64,000 nucleotides of DNA from Solwaraspora sp. WMMD406 (GTDB lineage Bacteria; Actinomycetota; Actinomycetes; Mycobacteriales; Micromonosporaceae), in the NCBI RefSeq assembly GCF_029626025.1, contig NZ_JARUBF010000001.1, positions 4,930,001 to 4,994,000 of the forward strand, written 5' to 3'. Positions 40,793 through 49,250 of this stretch are shown here, one piece after another. The notes under the pieces were generated by a model. The model was not told where the DNA came from. It searched no databases and worked only from the letters and a program-made list of their open reading frames with translations. Both the position numbers and the translations under genes were made by a program. The stretch's first letter is position 1, and every line of letters begins with the position of its first letter.

Positions 40793-40802
40793 CCCACTGG
40801 TC
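40793..40802. repeat. Right copy of 10-bp target-site duplication
   Basis: CCCACTGGTC directly after the right inverted repeat, matching 38344-38353. Confidence 0.9.
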
Positions 40803-40986
40803 ACGGTCGTGATCCGTCACATCGCTACTCGCCCACTCGTCGCCGGGTCGGCGAAGTCCCGACCATGCTAGTGGTCGACACCGCCGCCAACGTGCCGTCA
40901 TCGGCGAAACCGCCCGACGCGCGGCCCGAGCCCGCCGTCACCGGCCGGTCCGCCGATGACGGCGCCGACGGACCCGACCGGGCCGA

Positions 40987-41232
40987 TCAGCGGCGGGGCG
41001 GTACCGGCCCGACTGGAAGCAGCCGCAGTGCCAGCTCAGGACAGTTTGCGACCGCGAGAGCGGCGTGCCCGCGCAACTGTGACGGGACCACCGGTTCCCT
41101 GCTGCCGTCCCGGGAAACCGGGAATCCCCAGTCGTCGTGGGTCAACAGCTCAGGTAGCAGCTCGATGCAGAGCCCGCGACCATCGCACGCCGCCCAGTCG
41201 ATCTGCAGCCGCCGGGCGTCCGGATCGTTCAC
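40987..41232 (-). CDS. Ferredoxin, single-cluster [3Fe-4S]-like
   Basis: 81 residues from GTG 41232 with AGGAG 7 nt upstream. IDWAACDGRGLCIELLPELL has Cys-x5-Cys, and LAVANCPELALRLL has the final Cys-Pro. The position usually holding a further Cys is absent, as in actinobacterial [3Fe-4S] ferredoxins that serve P450s. Last gene of the four-gene redox operon, 10 bp after the ferric-reductase-like stop. It could feed electrons from that membrane protein, or serve the diterpene P450 at 27 kb. Confidence 0.85.
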   Translation of the reverse strand: MNDPDARRLQIDWAACDGRGLCIELLPELLTHDDWGFPVSRDGSREPVVPSQLRGHAALAVANCPELALRLLPVGPVPPRR

Positions 41233-41242
41233 CTGTCCACTC

Positions 41243-42358
41243 CTAGCGGCGCCACCCCGTAGAGACCGTCTCCGAGCCCTCACCATAGCCGCCGCCATCG
41301 GCCCAGCCGTGCCACTGGTAGCCAGCGTCACCTGGCGCATCCGTCCAGGCCGGATCACGGTAGGCCGGGTCCGTCCAGGCCGGGTCGCGTCGGTCGGCCT
41401 CGCCGCCGTGGTCCGGATACCCCGACCGGCCGTACTCGTCGTCGACGACGCCCGGCTCCGGGTAGCCACCCCACCGGGCGTCCGGGTGGATCTGCGCCCC
41501 GTACCCCGGCTCGGCGCGGCCGTGGCGGGAGTAGCTCAGCTCGTCGTCGCCCTGCCGGCGGTGTCCCTGATACGACGGCTCAGGCTGATACGGCGTGGGT
41601 CGGCGATACATGTCGATCGGGGAAGCCGCCGCCGCGTACCCGTTGGACGGCACGGCGGCGTAGCCACCGGACGGGGTCGCCGTCCGGGCGGGCGACCCAT
41701 AGGGCCAGTGGCGCGACGCGTCGTCAGGCGGCGATCCCACCACAGTCGTCTCCTCCTCGACGACGCCGGTGGTGGACCGGGCCGCCGCGCCACCGGTCAC
41801 CACTGTCGAACGTCGAGGCGATCGGCGGGCTCTCGGCCGGATCCACAGCACCAGTCGCCAGACCAGCGCACCGAGCACGGCCAGCAGGCAGGCCGCCGAG
41901 ACCGCCCACATCCAGGACTCACCGCTGTCGGTGCCGGTCCCGACCGCGTGCCCGAAGGCCGCCGGCCACGACGCGTACGCCAGCCAGTGGATCGTGCGCC
42001 ACAGCCGCACCCCGATCCGCCGACGGAGCAGGCTGGTCACCACCAGGACCAGCATGACGTCGCTGGCGATCGTGCCCAACCCCAGGTAGATCGGCCGGTA
42101 TTCGGCACCGAACGGGACGAACAAATCGAAGACCCGCAGCTTCGCGTACGGATCGAACAGCAACGTCACGATGTGCACCGTCAGCAGGCCGATCGCCAGC
42201 AGGGCCGCGTTGCGGTGCACCAGGCTGACCGCGAACCGCGGCAACCCGAACACCGGACGGCCGGAGCGGCTGCCCACACCGAGCACGACGACCACCGAGA
42301 GCAGGATCAGCGCCATCACTCCGGTGCCACGCGCGACGAACCACCCTGCCTCGGTCAC
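41243..42358 (-). CDS. Ferric-reductase-like transmembrane cytochrome protein with disordered C-tail
   Basis: About 371 residues from GTG 42358 (VTEAGWFVARGTGV), overlapping the ApbE stop as GTGA. Five or six TM helices with paired His suited to haem ligation (AVSLVHRNAALLAIGLLTVH, LWRTIHWLAYASWPAAFGH) place it in the ferric-reductase-like TM domain family (MsrQ/YedZ-like). From ~residue 190 the protein is a cytoplasmic low-complexity tail rich in Tyr, Pro, Gly and Asp with DPAWTDP repeats. It probably passes electrons across the membrane within this module. Confidence 0.82.
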   Translation of the reverse strand: MTEAGWFVARGTGVMALILLSVVVVLGVGSRSGRPVFGLPRFAVSLVHRNAALLAIGLLTVHIVTLLFDPYAKLRVFDLFVPFGAEYRPIYLGLGTIASDVMLVLVVTSLLRRRIGVRLWRTIHWLAYASWPAAFGHAVGTGTDSGESWMWAVSAACLLAVLGALVWRLVLWIRPRARRSPRRSTVVTGGAAARSTTGVVEEETTVVGSPPDDASRHWPYGSPARTATPSGGYAAVPSNGYAAAASPIDMYRRPTPYQPEPSYQGHRRQGDDELSYSRHGRAEPGYGAQIHPDARWGGYPEPGVVDDEYGRSGYPDHGGEADRRDPAWTDPAYRDPAWTDAPGDAGYQWHGWADGGGYGEGSETVSTGWRR

Positions 42359-43299
42359 CGCGTCCCCTCCTTCGCCGACCAACCGGCTACGGTCCGCACC
42401 ACGCCGTCGTCGGCCACCAGCCGGCTCGGCGCCCCCAGCTCCGCCAGCCACCGCGTGGCCCGGCCACCCCGGACCAGCGCCGCCGTGCTCAGGGTGTTGG
42501 CCCGTACGCAACTGAACGCGGCGACCGACACCGTCCGCCACACCCGCCGCGCCGGTTGACCGGTACGCGGATCCACGATGTGGTGCAGCGTGACGTCCGA
42601 TCCGGACCACTGCCGGCTGACCGTGCTCGAGGTGGCGACCGCGCCACCGGCCGGCAGGTTGATCACACAGTGCGGTTCTCCGGGACGGTCCTGGACCCGG
42701 ACCCGCCAGCCATCCGCCGGAGCCGGGCCAGCGGTCGCGATGTCCCCACCGAGCGCCACCAGCGCACCCACCCGGCAGCGACGGGCGACCTCCCGCGCAC
42801 ACCGGTCAGCGGCCCAGGCCTTGGCGGTCGCCCCGAGGTCGAGGTGCACCCCGGCGGGGACGGTCAGCTCATCGTCCCGCAGCCTGATCTGGCGCCAACC
42901 CGCCACCGGCACGGGCGTCGGCGGCTGCGGCCGCGGCCGCACCGCACGCAGGACGACCCAGCGCAGATCCGCGTCGTAGCCGAGCTCACCCAGCGCCGTG
43001 CCGACGGTGGGATCGACGTCCCCGTCGGTGTCCCGGGCGGCCCGCAGCGCCACCGATACCAGCCCGGCGAACAGCGGACTCACCCGCACCGGTTGCCCAC
43101 CCGTACGGCAGGCCCGCACCAGTTCGGAATCGGGCCGGAAGCGGCTCGCGGCGCCGTCGACCGCCGCCAACACGTCCTCGGCGATCTCGCGGGCCGCCGG
43201 CACCGCCGCCGGATCCGTCACCACCAGCCGCGCCAGAGTGCCCCACACCTCCCACTGGGCGCAGTCCGGTCCGACCGGCAGGGTCTCCAGCAGCGGCAT
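42355..43299 (-). CDS. apbE: ApbE-family FMN transferase
   Basis: 314 residues from ATG 43299. Family motifs: DTDGDVDPTVGTALGELGYD, LDLGATAKAWAADR (canonically DLGGxAKG), VALGGDIATAGPAP, and HHIVDPRTGQPA with the Asp/Thr catalytic region. ApbE attaches FMN covalently to a Ser/Thr of target flavoproteins. The obvious FMN-binding target domain is not encoded in this operon, so its acceptor is elsewhere, or the small anchored protein upstream serves as a scaffold. Confidence 0.9.
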   Translation of the reverse strand: MPLLETLPVGPDCAQWEVWGTLARLVVTDPAAVPAAREIAEDVLAAVDGAASRFRPDSELVRACRTGGQPVRVSPLFAGLVSVALRAARDTDGDVDPTVGTALGELGYDADLRWVVLRAVRPRPQPPTPVPVAGWRQIRLRDDELTVPAGVHLDLGATAKAWAADRCAREVARRCRVGALVALGGDIATAGPAPADGWRVRVQDRPGEPHCVINLPAGGAVATSSTVSRQWSGSDVTLHHIVDPRTGQPARRVWRTVSVAAFSCVRANTLSTAALVRGGRATRWLAELGAPSRLVADDGVVRTVAGWSAKEGTR

Positions 43300-43303
43300 C
43301 CGG

Positions 43304-43702
43304 TCACGACCCGCCCGAGGTCGCCTGGCCGGACGCGCCACCGCCATCGGTCACCGGTGGAAACCCCTCGGCTGCCGGCGGGTCTGCCGCCTCCTGCGGT
43401 GGCTGGTCAGGCGGGTTTCCGTCGGCCGGCGTACCCGGGGCTTCGTCGCCGACGGACGCCGCGCCCGATCCGGTGCTCCCCCCGGCGCCGACGTCGTCGG
43501 CTGGCACCTGGTCCGCTGGCGGGTTGGGCTGCTGACCGGCCGACCCACTGTCCACGGTCCCGGCCGGTACGGTGGCCTTCTGGTCGGCGACGTGGTCGGC
43601 GTGCGCCGCGACGGCGACCCCGAGTGTGCCGGCCAGGCTCACCGCGGCCAGGCCACCGGTCAGGATGGTCACCCGGCGAAGCCCGCGTTCACGTTCGCCC
43701 AC
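43304..43702 (-). CDS. Small membrane-anchored Pro/Gly/Asp-rich protein, first gene of redox operon
   Basis: 132 residues from GTG 43702, GGAGG 5 nt upstream. A basic N-terminus (GERERGLRRVT) and one TM helix (ILTGGLAAVSLAGTLGVAVA) precede a wholly low-complexity extracytoplasmic part (NPPADQVPADD, PPDQPPQEAAD). I recall similar short proteins preceding ApbE/ferric-reductase genes in related actinomycetes. Function unknown; possibly an assembly or anchoring factor. Confidence 0.7.
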   Translation of the reverse strand: MGERERGLRRVTILTGGLAAVSLAGTLGVAVAAHADHVADQKATVPAGTVDSGSAGQQPNPPADQVPADDVGAGGSTGSGAASVGDEAPGTPADGNPPDQPPQEAADPPAAEGFPPVTDGGGASGQATSGGS

Positions 43703-44004
43703 TGTCGCCTCCCTCGTCCACCGGCTGACAGTGCAACCCGCTGCCGGCGATGAACCCACCGGCTCGCGGTGAGTCCTGTCGTCGACCGGGGATACGGCTG
43801 GGATCGGTGACCGGTTCAACGGACGGCCGGAGCTCGCCGACAAGTCGTCAGGTTTTACCGACAACCGATTTACAGCGCCGAAGATCGATGACACCGTGTC
43901 CACAGCGGAGGGCGACCGTCCCCCGCTGCGGGCCGCCGGTCGGATCGGCCAGCGGCCACCCGATCGATCGTCGACGGAGGGAAACGGATGTCGGAGGGAC
44001 AGCG
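43703..44004. other. Divergent promoter region, no gene
   Basis: About 300 bp between the redox operon (minus) and the metalloprotease (plus). An AT-richer stretch near 43850-43875 (GGTTTTACCGACAACCG) may carry promoters. No defined site could be fixed. Confidence 0.4.
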
Positions 44005-45933
44005 ATGAGGTCCAGAGCGGCAACCCTGATAGCGGTAGCGGCGGCACTACTCATGGTCGTTTCAGTTGCTCCGGCCAGCCAGGCCGCCGCACCGCGATTC
44101 GCGCATCTCAATCCGGGCGGCGCCCCGGACCTGACCGAGAAGGTTCCGGTCAACGTCGTGTTCCTCGGCTACAGCCGGAACCAGGTCGACCGGTCCGACT
44201 ACCTCGCCGAGCTACCGCAGCGGTACGAACCGGTGGTGCGGTCCCGGCTGTGGTACGACACCGTGGAGAAGCTCGGGCTCACCTACACCTACGACTACCG
44301 GATCAGGTACGCCGACAAGCGCTACGAGGACCGCTTCTTCGGTGAGCTCTCCCGACTCGCCGAGCCGGCTCCGCTCACGCTCTACCAGGAGCTCTACAAC
44401 GAGCAGGAAAACAACGTCACCACGATCACCGAGAACTACGAGATCGACGCCCCGAGCGTGGAGCGTTGGCTCGCGCTGAACCCGCCGGCCGGGGTCGACA
44501 CCCGCCGCAACACCATCTTCTTCATCAACTGGTACAGCCGCGCCGACTTCCGCTTCCACGTCTACACCAAGACCAACGAGCCGGACCCGGACACCGGCTA
44601 CAACTTCGGCGCCGAACGGGACAGCCGCAAGATCATGGCCTGGGGCGGCACCACCGCCGACGACGAGGAAAACGGACTCGGTTCGACCCGGCGGGTCTGG
44701 TTCCACGATCTGTCCGCCGGGCCGGAGTCCTGGACCGAGAACTGGAACGTCGACACCCCGGACCTCGACGGCAACGGCGTCGAGGACTACCGGATGCCGC
44801 CGACCTGGGAGTACACGGCAGACGGCTACCGCTCCCCCGACGCGCTCAGCGGCGACCTCGGGCTGATCACCCGCTATGTGGCGTTGAACCTGCTGTTCAC
44901 CACCTCACCGCTGTATCCGGCGGAGCTACCGAGCGCCGGGCCGCCCACCTCGATCAACATCGACAGCAACACGTACGAGGGTTGGCCGGGGGTGGACGCC
45001 TCCACCGAGTACATCGACCAGGAACTGCTGGAGTCGGAGCTGGCGAAGTTGCGGTGGCGCAACCTGCTCGACTACGACAGCCAGGATCTGGCGTTCGAGG
45101 GTGAAGCGCAGCGCTGCTACGTCGCGGTGATGGAGAACGACGAATCCTGCTACCCCGAGCTGGGCTACCCGCCGTTCGCCAACTTCTACCTGCAGAACAC
45201 CTTCGAACTCGACCGGGTACTCGACGACCAGGACCGAGTCGACTACGAGATGCCGGTGTTCAACTACGCGGTGCCGGCGGGGACCCCGGTGCCGGCTCTC
45301 GGTTTCGCCGAGGACAACTACACCGACGGCACCCAGTCGTACGTCTTCGCGTTCGTCTCGCCGGAGATCACCGAGTCGGGTTACGGCCTGACCACCACCC
45401 TGATCCACGAGGTCGGCCACCACCTGGGCATGAGTCACCCGCACGACGGCTACGACAGCGAAACCGGCGTCGACTACGGCCCGGAGGACGACTACTTCTT
45501 CGCCTGGGCCGGCGACGAGGTCAACTCGATGATGAGTTACATCGACCTGAACTGGGACTTCAGCCAGTTCGACCGGGACAACAGCGACCGGTTCCTGACC
45601 GCGGCGTACGCGGAGGCGGCGAACCTGCTGGCCGAGTCGGTGTTGGCGAGTCCGCACGCCAGGCGGGCCACCCGCGAGCTCCGGGAGGCCGACAGGTTGC
45701 TCGGGCAGGCCCAGCGAGAGCTGTCTCGGCACGACTACCGTGACGCCCTGGTGTCGGCGGAGTGGGCGTACCGCGCGGTCGTCGAGGCCGCCGAGAAGGT
45801 GGGCGTCTCGGCCGACACGGTCGCCGAGACCATGGCGGTCGAAGCGAAGCAGGCTCGGGACACCAGCGACCTGACCGGAACGCACGAGTTCATCGACACT
45901 CTGCACCCGGACGGGCCGCGTAGCCAGCCCTGA
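44005..45933 (+). CDS. Secreted zinc metalloprotease (metzincin-type HExxHxxGxxH)
   Basis: 642 residues from ATG 44005, with GGAGG 7 nt upstream; a longer in-frame extension upstream is non-coding. Sec signal peptide (TLIAVAAALLMVVSVAPASQA). The long N-terminal domain is acidic and Tyr-rich. The zinc site is LIHEVGHHLGMSHPHDG, with three His and the catalytic Glu, followed ~50 residues later by NSMMSYIDLNWD, a Met-turn-like segment. The C-terminal ~110 residues are helical. Likely an exported protease for nutrient scavenging. The specific peptidase family cannot be fixed without a search. Confidence 0.82.
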   Translation: MRSRAATLIAVAAALLMVVSVAPASQAAAPRFAHLNPGGAPDLTEKVPVNVVFLGYSRNQVDRSDYLAELPQRYEPVVRSRLWYDTVEKLGLTYTYDYRIRYADKRYEDRFFGELSRLAEPAPLTLYQELYNEQENNVTTITENYEIDAPSVERWLALNPPAGVDTRRNTIFFINWYSRADFRFHVYTKTNEPDPDTGYNFGAERDSRKIMAWGGTTADDEENGLGSTRRVWFHDLSAGPESWTENWNVDTPDLDGNGVEDYRMPPTWEYTADGYRSPDALSGDLGLITRYVALNLLFTTSPLYPAELPSAGPPTSINIDSNTYEGWPGVDASTEYIDQELLESELAKLRWRNLLDYDSQDLAFEGEAQRCYVAVMENDESCYPELGYPPFANFYLQNTFELDRVLDDQDRVDYEMPVFNYAVPAGTPVPALGFAEDNYTDGTQSYVFAFVSPEITESGYGLTTTLIHEVGHHLGMSHPHDGYDSETGVDYGPEDDYFFAWAGDEVNSMMSYIDLNWDFSQFDRDNSDRFLTAAYAEAANLLAESVLASPHARRATRELREADRLLGQAQRELSRHDYRDALVSAEWAYRAVVEAAEKVGVSADTVAETMAVEAKQARDTSDLTGTHEFIDTLHPDGPRSQP

Positions 45934-45964
45934 TCCAGCTGCACCACGCGGCGTCCAGCCGCAC

Positions 45965-45998
45965 CATGCGGCCGGGACGACATCGTCCCGGCCGCATG
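45965..45998. terminator. Bidirectional terminator between converging genes
   Basis: CATGCGGCCGGGACG-ACAT-CGTCCCGGCCGCATG: perfect 15-bp stem followed by TCTTTGTT, 31 bp after the protease stop and facing the converging CBM2-protein gene. Confidence 0.8.
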
Positions 45999-46125
45999 TC
46001 TTTGTTCCGCTGGCGGCTTCTTGTGCCGAGTGATCGTGACCGGGCGCACCACCCTTACAGCATCCTAGGTGGCTGGCCAGATGATCGCCGCCAGATCATC
46101 GCTCCCGGAGCAACTCGTGGCCAGG

Positions 46126-46863
46126 TCAGCTCGTGCAGGTCATCGCCGGGAGAGCGGTCGGCGCGGCGTTCGTCGACACCACCATGCCGAACGAGGCCGT
46201 TCCGCCGGCTGCGACGGCGCCGTTGTAGCCGGCGTTGGCCACCGTGACCGCCGCCCCGTCGGTGGTCACCACACCATTCCAGGCAGTCTGGATCCGCTCG
46301 TCGCCGGCCCACCGCCAGGACACCCGCCAGCCCTCGATCGCCCCGACACCGGCGTTGCGTACGGTGACCGTCGCGACGAAGCCGGTGCCCCAACTCGCGT
46401 CGAGGGTCGCGGTGGCGGTGCAGGTCGCCACCGGCAGGGTCCATGCGGGTCCGCCGACGACATAGGTGTCACGCCGGCCCTCGGCGTCACTGAACCGGAA
46501 CCAGTACTCGGTGTCCGGGGTCAGCCCGGCGAGTGTGACGTCGCCGTGCCGGTCCGGGCCGGACACCTGCTCCGCCACCGGATCGCGCCACTGCTGCGCG
46601 TCGGCCTGGCTGGCGAACAGGGTGACCGTGATCGGTGGTACGTAGCCGCACGGCGGACCGACCAACAGCATCGAGTAGCTGACGGTCAGCGTGGTCGGGG
46701 TCGCTCCGGTCACCCTGCCCGTGATCGGCAGTGCCGGCGGGCACGTCACGCCCGGGGTCGGGGCGGTGGTGGCCGGCGCGGTCGGCTGGGCCGCCGCCGC
46801 CCCGGCCGAGGCGGTGAGGGCGATGGTTACGGCGGCGAGGAGCACACCGACTCGATACGGCAT
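46126..46863 (-). CDS. Secreted protein with Fn3-like and CBM2 domains
   Basis: 245 residues from ATG 46863, with AAGGAG 5-6 nt upstream. Signal peptide VGVLLAAVTIALTASAGAAAA. A middle domain (LPITGRVTGATPTTLTVSYS, then TLAGLTPDTEYWFRFSD) reads as fibronectin type III. The C-terminal ~95 residues form a CBM2-like carbohydrate-binding module (TATLDASWGTGFVATVTVRN, IEGWRVSWRW, AWNGVVTTDG, ASFGMVVS) bounded by Cys. No catalytic domain. Lies just downstream of the GH6 cellulase gene but behind a terminator hairpin; presumably a cellulose- or chitin-binding accessory protein. Confidence 0.8.
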   Translation of the reverse strand: MPYRVGVLLAAVTIALTASAGAAAAQPTAPATTAPTPGVTCPPALPITGRVTGATPTTLTVSYSMLLVGPPCGYVPPITVTLFASQADAQQWRDPVAEQVSGPDRHGDVTLAGLTPDTEYWFRFSDAEGRRDTYVVGGPAWTLPVATCTATATLDASWGTGFVATVTVRNAGVGAIEGWRVSWRWAGDERIQTAWNGVVTTDGAAVTVANAGYNGAVAAGGTASFGMVVSTNAAPTALPAMTCTS

Positions 46864-46887
46864 CACGATCTCCTTCGTGGACGCGGA

Positions 46888-46920
46888 GGTGCCGGCCGCA
46901 CCGCCGGTACGGCCGGCACC
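46888..46920 (-). terminator. Hairpin after the GH6 gene
   Basis: GGTGCCGGCCG / CGGCCGGCACC, 11-bp stem with an 11-nt loop, 35 bp past the GH6 stop. Confidence 0.55.
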
Positions 46921-46954
46921 AGGTCAGCGCCGTCGGGTCATCGGCACTGTCGGA

Positions 46955-48838
46955 TCACAGCGGTGGGTACGCGTTGGCCATCAGCTCACGGAACTGCGCC
47001 GAGAACCAGTGACCAGAAACCGGCGCGTTCGGCAACGCACCACTCATGTTGTTGTTGTTCCGCGGGTTACCCGTGTACGTCGGGTCGCACATCCGGTCGA
47101 AGCCCTTACCCTCGTCGTTCGGGATCTCCGAGCTCGAACCATCCGACTCACCCGGCGGCTTGATCCACACGTACGCGTCGATACCACTGGCCGGCGCGGC
47201 GGTCGGCCGCTCACCCAGACCCGCACCGGACTGGTTACACCAGTTGCCCTTCTGGAACCGACGGTCGATCCGCGACTCGTCCACCCGGGTGTTCACGTCC
47301 CCGGCGCTGCTCGGACCGGTCGGCCGGTCCGGCCCACCCCACCCGTTACGCGACGTGTCGATCAACATCCCGATGTTCGAGTTGAACCCGGCCTGCACCA
47401 ACCGCTGCCGGAACGCCTGCGCGAACGACAACTCGTCGTTGTACATGTTCCAGTCGATCCACGTCGACGGACGCGTCGTCGAGTCCACCGTGATGTACGG
47501 CTCCCGCAACGCCGAGTAGTTCGCCGTGTTCGTGATGAACCCGTGCACATCCGACGGCGACGCCCCGGACGCGTTGGCGGCCTGCGCGATGAGCTGCGCC
47601 GACGGACCGAAGTTGTCGTCCCAACCGATCCAGCCGTGGTGCCCGGCGTCGATGTAGTTGTACACATTCGGCACATCACCGAGCTGAGCGACCGCGTACC
47701 CCACACCACTGACGTAGTTACCGTTGGCCAACATCACGTCACACTCAGGAGTAGCCGTCGGCCGACTACCCACATTCGTCACCAGGTTCGGCAACGAATC
47801 GATCTCGATCACCGCGACGATCCGCAGAGCCGCGTACGCCGGCCGCGCCACGATCTCCGCGATCGGATCGATGTACTCCGTCCGATAGACGTCGATCTCC
47901 TCCGGACCGAGCTCACCGTTGGACGCCAACGCCGCACAGTCACGACCCGGCAGGTTGTAGATCACCACCTGGAACACCAACGGCCGACCACCGTTCGCCG
48001 CGTCCTGCCGCACCGCCTCGTCGAGGTGATCCGCCAGACCCATGTCACCCGTCGTCGGACTGTTGTTGCCATAGATAGCGCTCGTCCGGTCCAACCACAC
48101 ACCGGTCGGCTCGTCCGCGATCCGGCTACCACCCGGCTCCGCCGCCGCGTTCGCACTCCAGATCGGATTCACGTACACATCCGCACCCACATACGGGTTG
48201 TCCACCCGCGGACCACCCGTCGGAGGCGGCGACGTCGGAGGCGCCGTCGTCGGAGGCGCCGTCGTCGGAGGCGCCGTCGTCGGAGGCGCCGTCGTCGGAG
48301 GCGCCGTCGTCGGAGGCGCCGTCGTCGGAGGCGCCGTCGTCGGAGGCGCCGTCGTCGGCGGGGGTGCCGTGGTGACCGGCGGCGGAGTCGTCGGTCCGGT
48401 GCCGCCGTTGCAGGCCACCCCGTTGAGGGTGAAAGCGGTCGGGCTGGAGTAGCTGCCGGACCAGCGGCCGTTGAAACCGATTGAGGTGGACGCGCCGGTG
48501 CCCAGGTTGCCGTTCCAGGAAGCGTTGGTCGCGGTGATGGCACCGGAGCTGCCGCTCCAGTTCGCCGACCAGCCCTGGGTCAGGCTCTGGCCAGACGGCA
48601 GGGTAAACCGCAAGGTCCAGTTGCTGACCGGGTCCTGCCGGTTGTTGATGGTGATGTTGGCGGTGAACCCGCCGGTGCCGGAACCTTCGGTCCAGGTATT
48701 CGCCTGATAGGTGACGTTGCAGACGACAGCGGCCTGGGCGGCGGTGGCGGGAACGATCAGGGCGGCGGCGACCAGTGCGCTCGCGCCGCCAGCGGCGAGA
48801 AGTCCGCGACGAGCGGTGCGTCTCGGGACAGGTGACAT
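46955..48838 (-). CDS. CBM2-linker-GH6 cellulase, probably exo-cellobiohydrolase (Cel6B type)
   Basis: 627 residues. N-terminal signal with arginine pairs (RRTARRGLLAAGGASALVAA; Sec or Tat). CBM2 (CNVTYQANTWTEGSGTGGFT, NWTLRFTLPSGQSLTQGW) is followed by a TTAPP-repeat linker and a GH6 catalytic domain of ~420 residues. GH6 motifs: RIADEPTGVWLDR, VIYNLPGRDCAALASNGEL with the proton-donor Asp, IDAGHHGW, and DAYVWIKPPGESDG. The catalytic-domain length is that of processive Cel6B enzymes rather than the ~290-residue Cel6A endoglucanases. Exported and cellulose-bound. Confidence 0.93.
   Translation of the reverse strand: MSPVPRRTARRGLLAAGGASALVAAALIVPATAAQAAVVCNVTYQANTWTEGSGTGGFTANITINNRQDPVSNWTLRFTLPSGQSLTQGWSANWSGSSGAITATNASWNGNLGTGASTSIGFNGRWSGSYSSPTAFTLNGVACNGGTGPTTPPPVTTAPPPTTAPPTTAPPTTAPPTTAPPTTAPPTTAPPTTAPPTTAPPTSPPPTGGPRVDNPYVGADVYVNPIWSANAAAEPGGSRIADEPTGVWLDRTSAIYGNNSPTTGDMGLADHLDEAVRQDAANGGRPLVFQVVIYNLPGRDCAALASNGELGPEEIDVYRTEYIDPIAEIVARPAYAALRIVAVIEIDSLPNLVTNVGSRPTATPECDVMLANGNYVSGVGYAVAQLGDVPNVYNYIDAGHHGWIGWDDNFGPSAQLIAQAANASGASPSDVHGFITNTANYSALREPYITVDSTTRPSTWIDWNMYNDELSFAQAFRQRLVQAGFNSNIGMLIDTSRNGWGGPDRPTGPSSAGDVNTRVDESRIDRRFQKGNWCNQSGAGLGERPTAAPASGIDAYVWIKPPGESDGSSSEIPNDEGKGFDRMCDPTYTGNPRNNNNMSGALPNAPVSGHWFSAQFRELMANAYPPL
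48236..48355 (-). repeat. Eight 15-bp tandem repeats coding the TTAPP linker
   Basis: Eight near-perfect copies of CGGAGGCGCCGTCGT (plus strand), each giving one Thr-Thr-Ala-Pro-Pro unit between CBM2 and GH6. Such repeats are prone to length change by slippage. Confidence 0.9.
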
Positions 48839-49045
48839 GGCTGGCTCTCCTACCGGGGTCAGGGTGTGCCGCCACGGCTGAGGGGTGACCGGCGGTCCTG
48901 TCCGGACGGGCGACAGGACGGGACCGGGCAGCGACGTGGCGTGGCGGATCGGGAGAGGATCGCCCGGCGCGGTGGCACGCCACCTCGCTCATCCTCTCGG
49001 CTCGAAACGAGCTGCTCGCACTGGCTCCCGGTGCGACTGAGCCGA

Positions 49046-49063
49046 ATTCTCGCATGTGAGAAT
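49046..49063. promoter_or_regulatory. Inverted repeat upstream of GH6 (candidate operator)
   Basis: ATTCTC-GCATGT-GAGAAT, perfect 6-bp arms, ~210 bp before the GH6 start in an AT-richer patch. It is not the CebR-type TGGGAGCGCTCCCA box, which I did not find here. Confidence 0.3.
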
Positions 49064-49250
49064 GATCGATACAATCGCCGATTCGTCGTGGGTTCGCGGT
49101 GCCGTGGAACCGTCCCCACGCCGGCTGCCGATCGAGTACGGGCGATTTACAACGCGGGTCGACGCGTCGTAGGGTCGGCATATCGGACGGCAAGTACGGG
49201 GATAGTTGTCTGCCGCCGTCCTGGGCATCTTTGGTGCTCTTAAGGCTGCT

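Noticed and set aside
48198-48452. Possible CRISPR-like short repeat array
   Set aside because: Repeats are 15 bp, contiguous, without spacers, and in frame within the cellulase linker.
46691-48484. 597-codon plus-strand frame opposite the GH6 gene, ending in poly-Arg
   Set aside because: The Arg tract is the antisense reading of the TTAPP linker repeat; no start signal.
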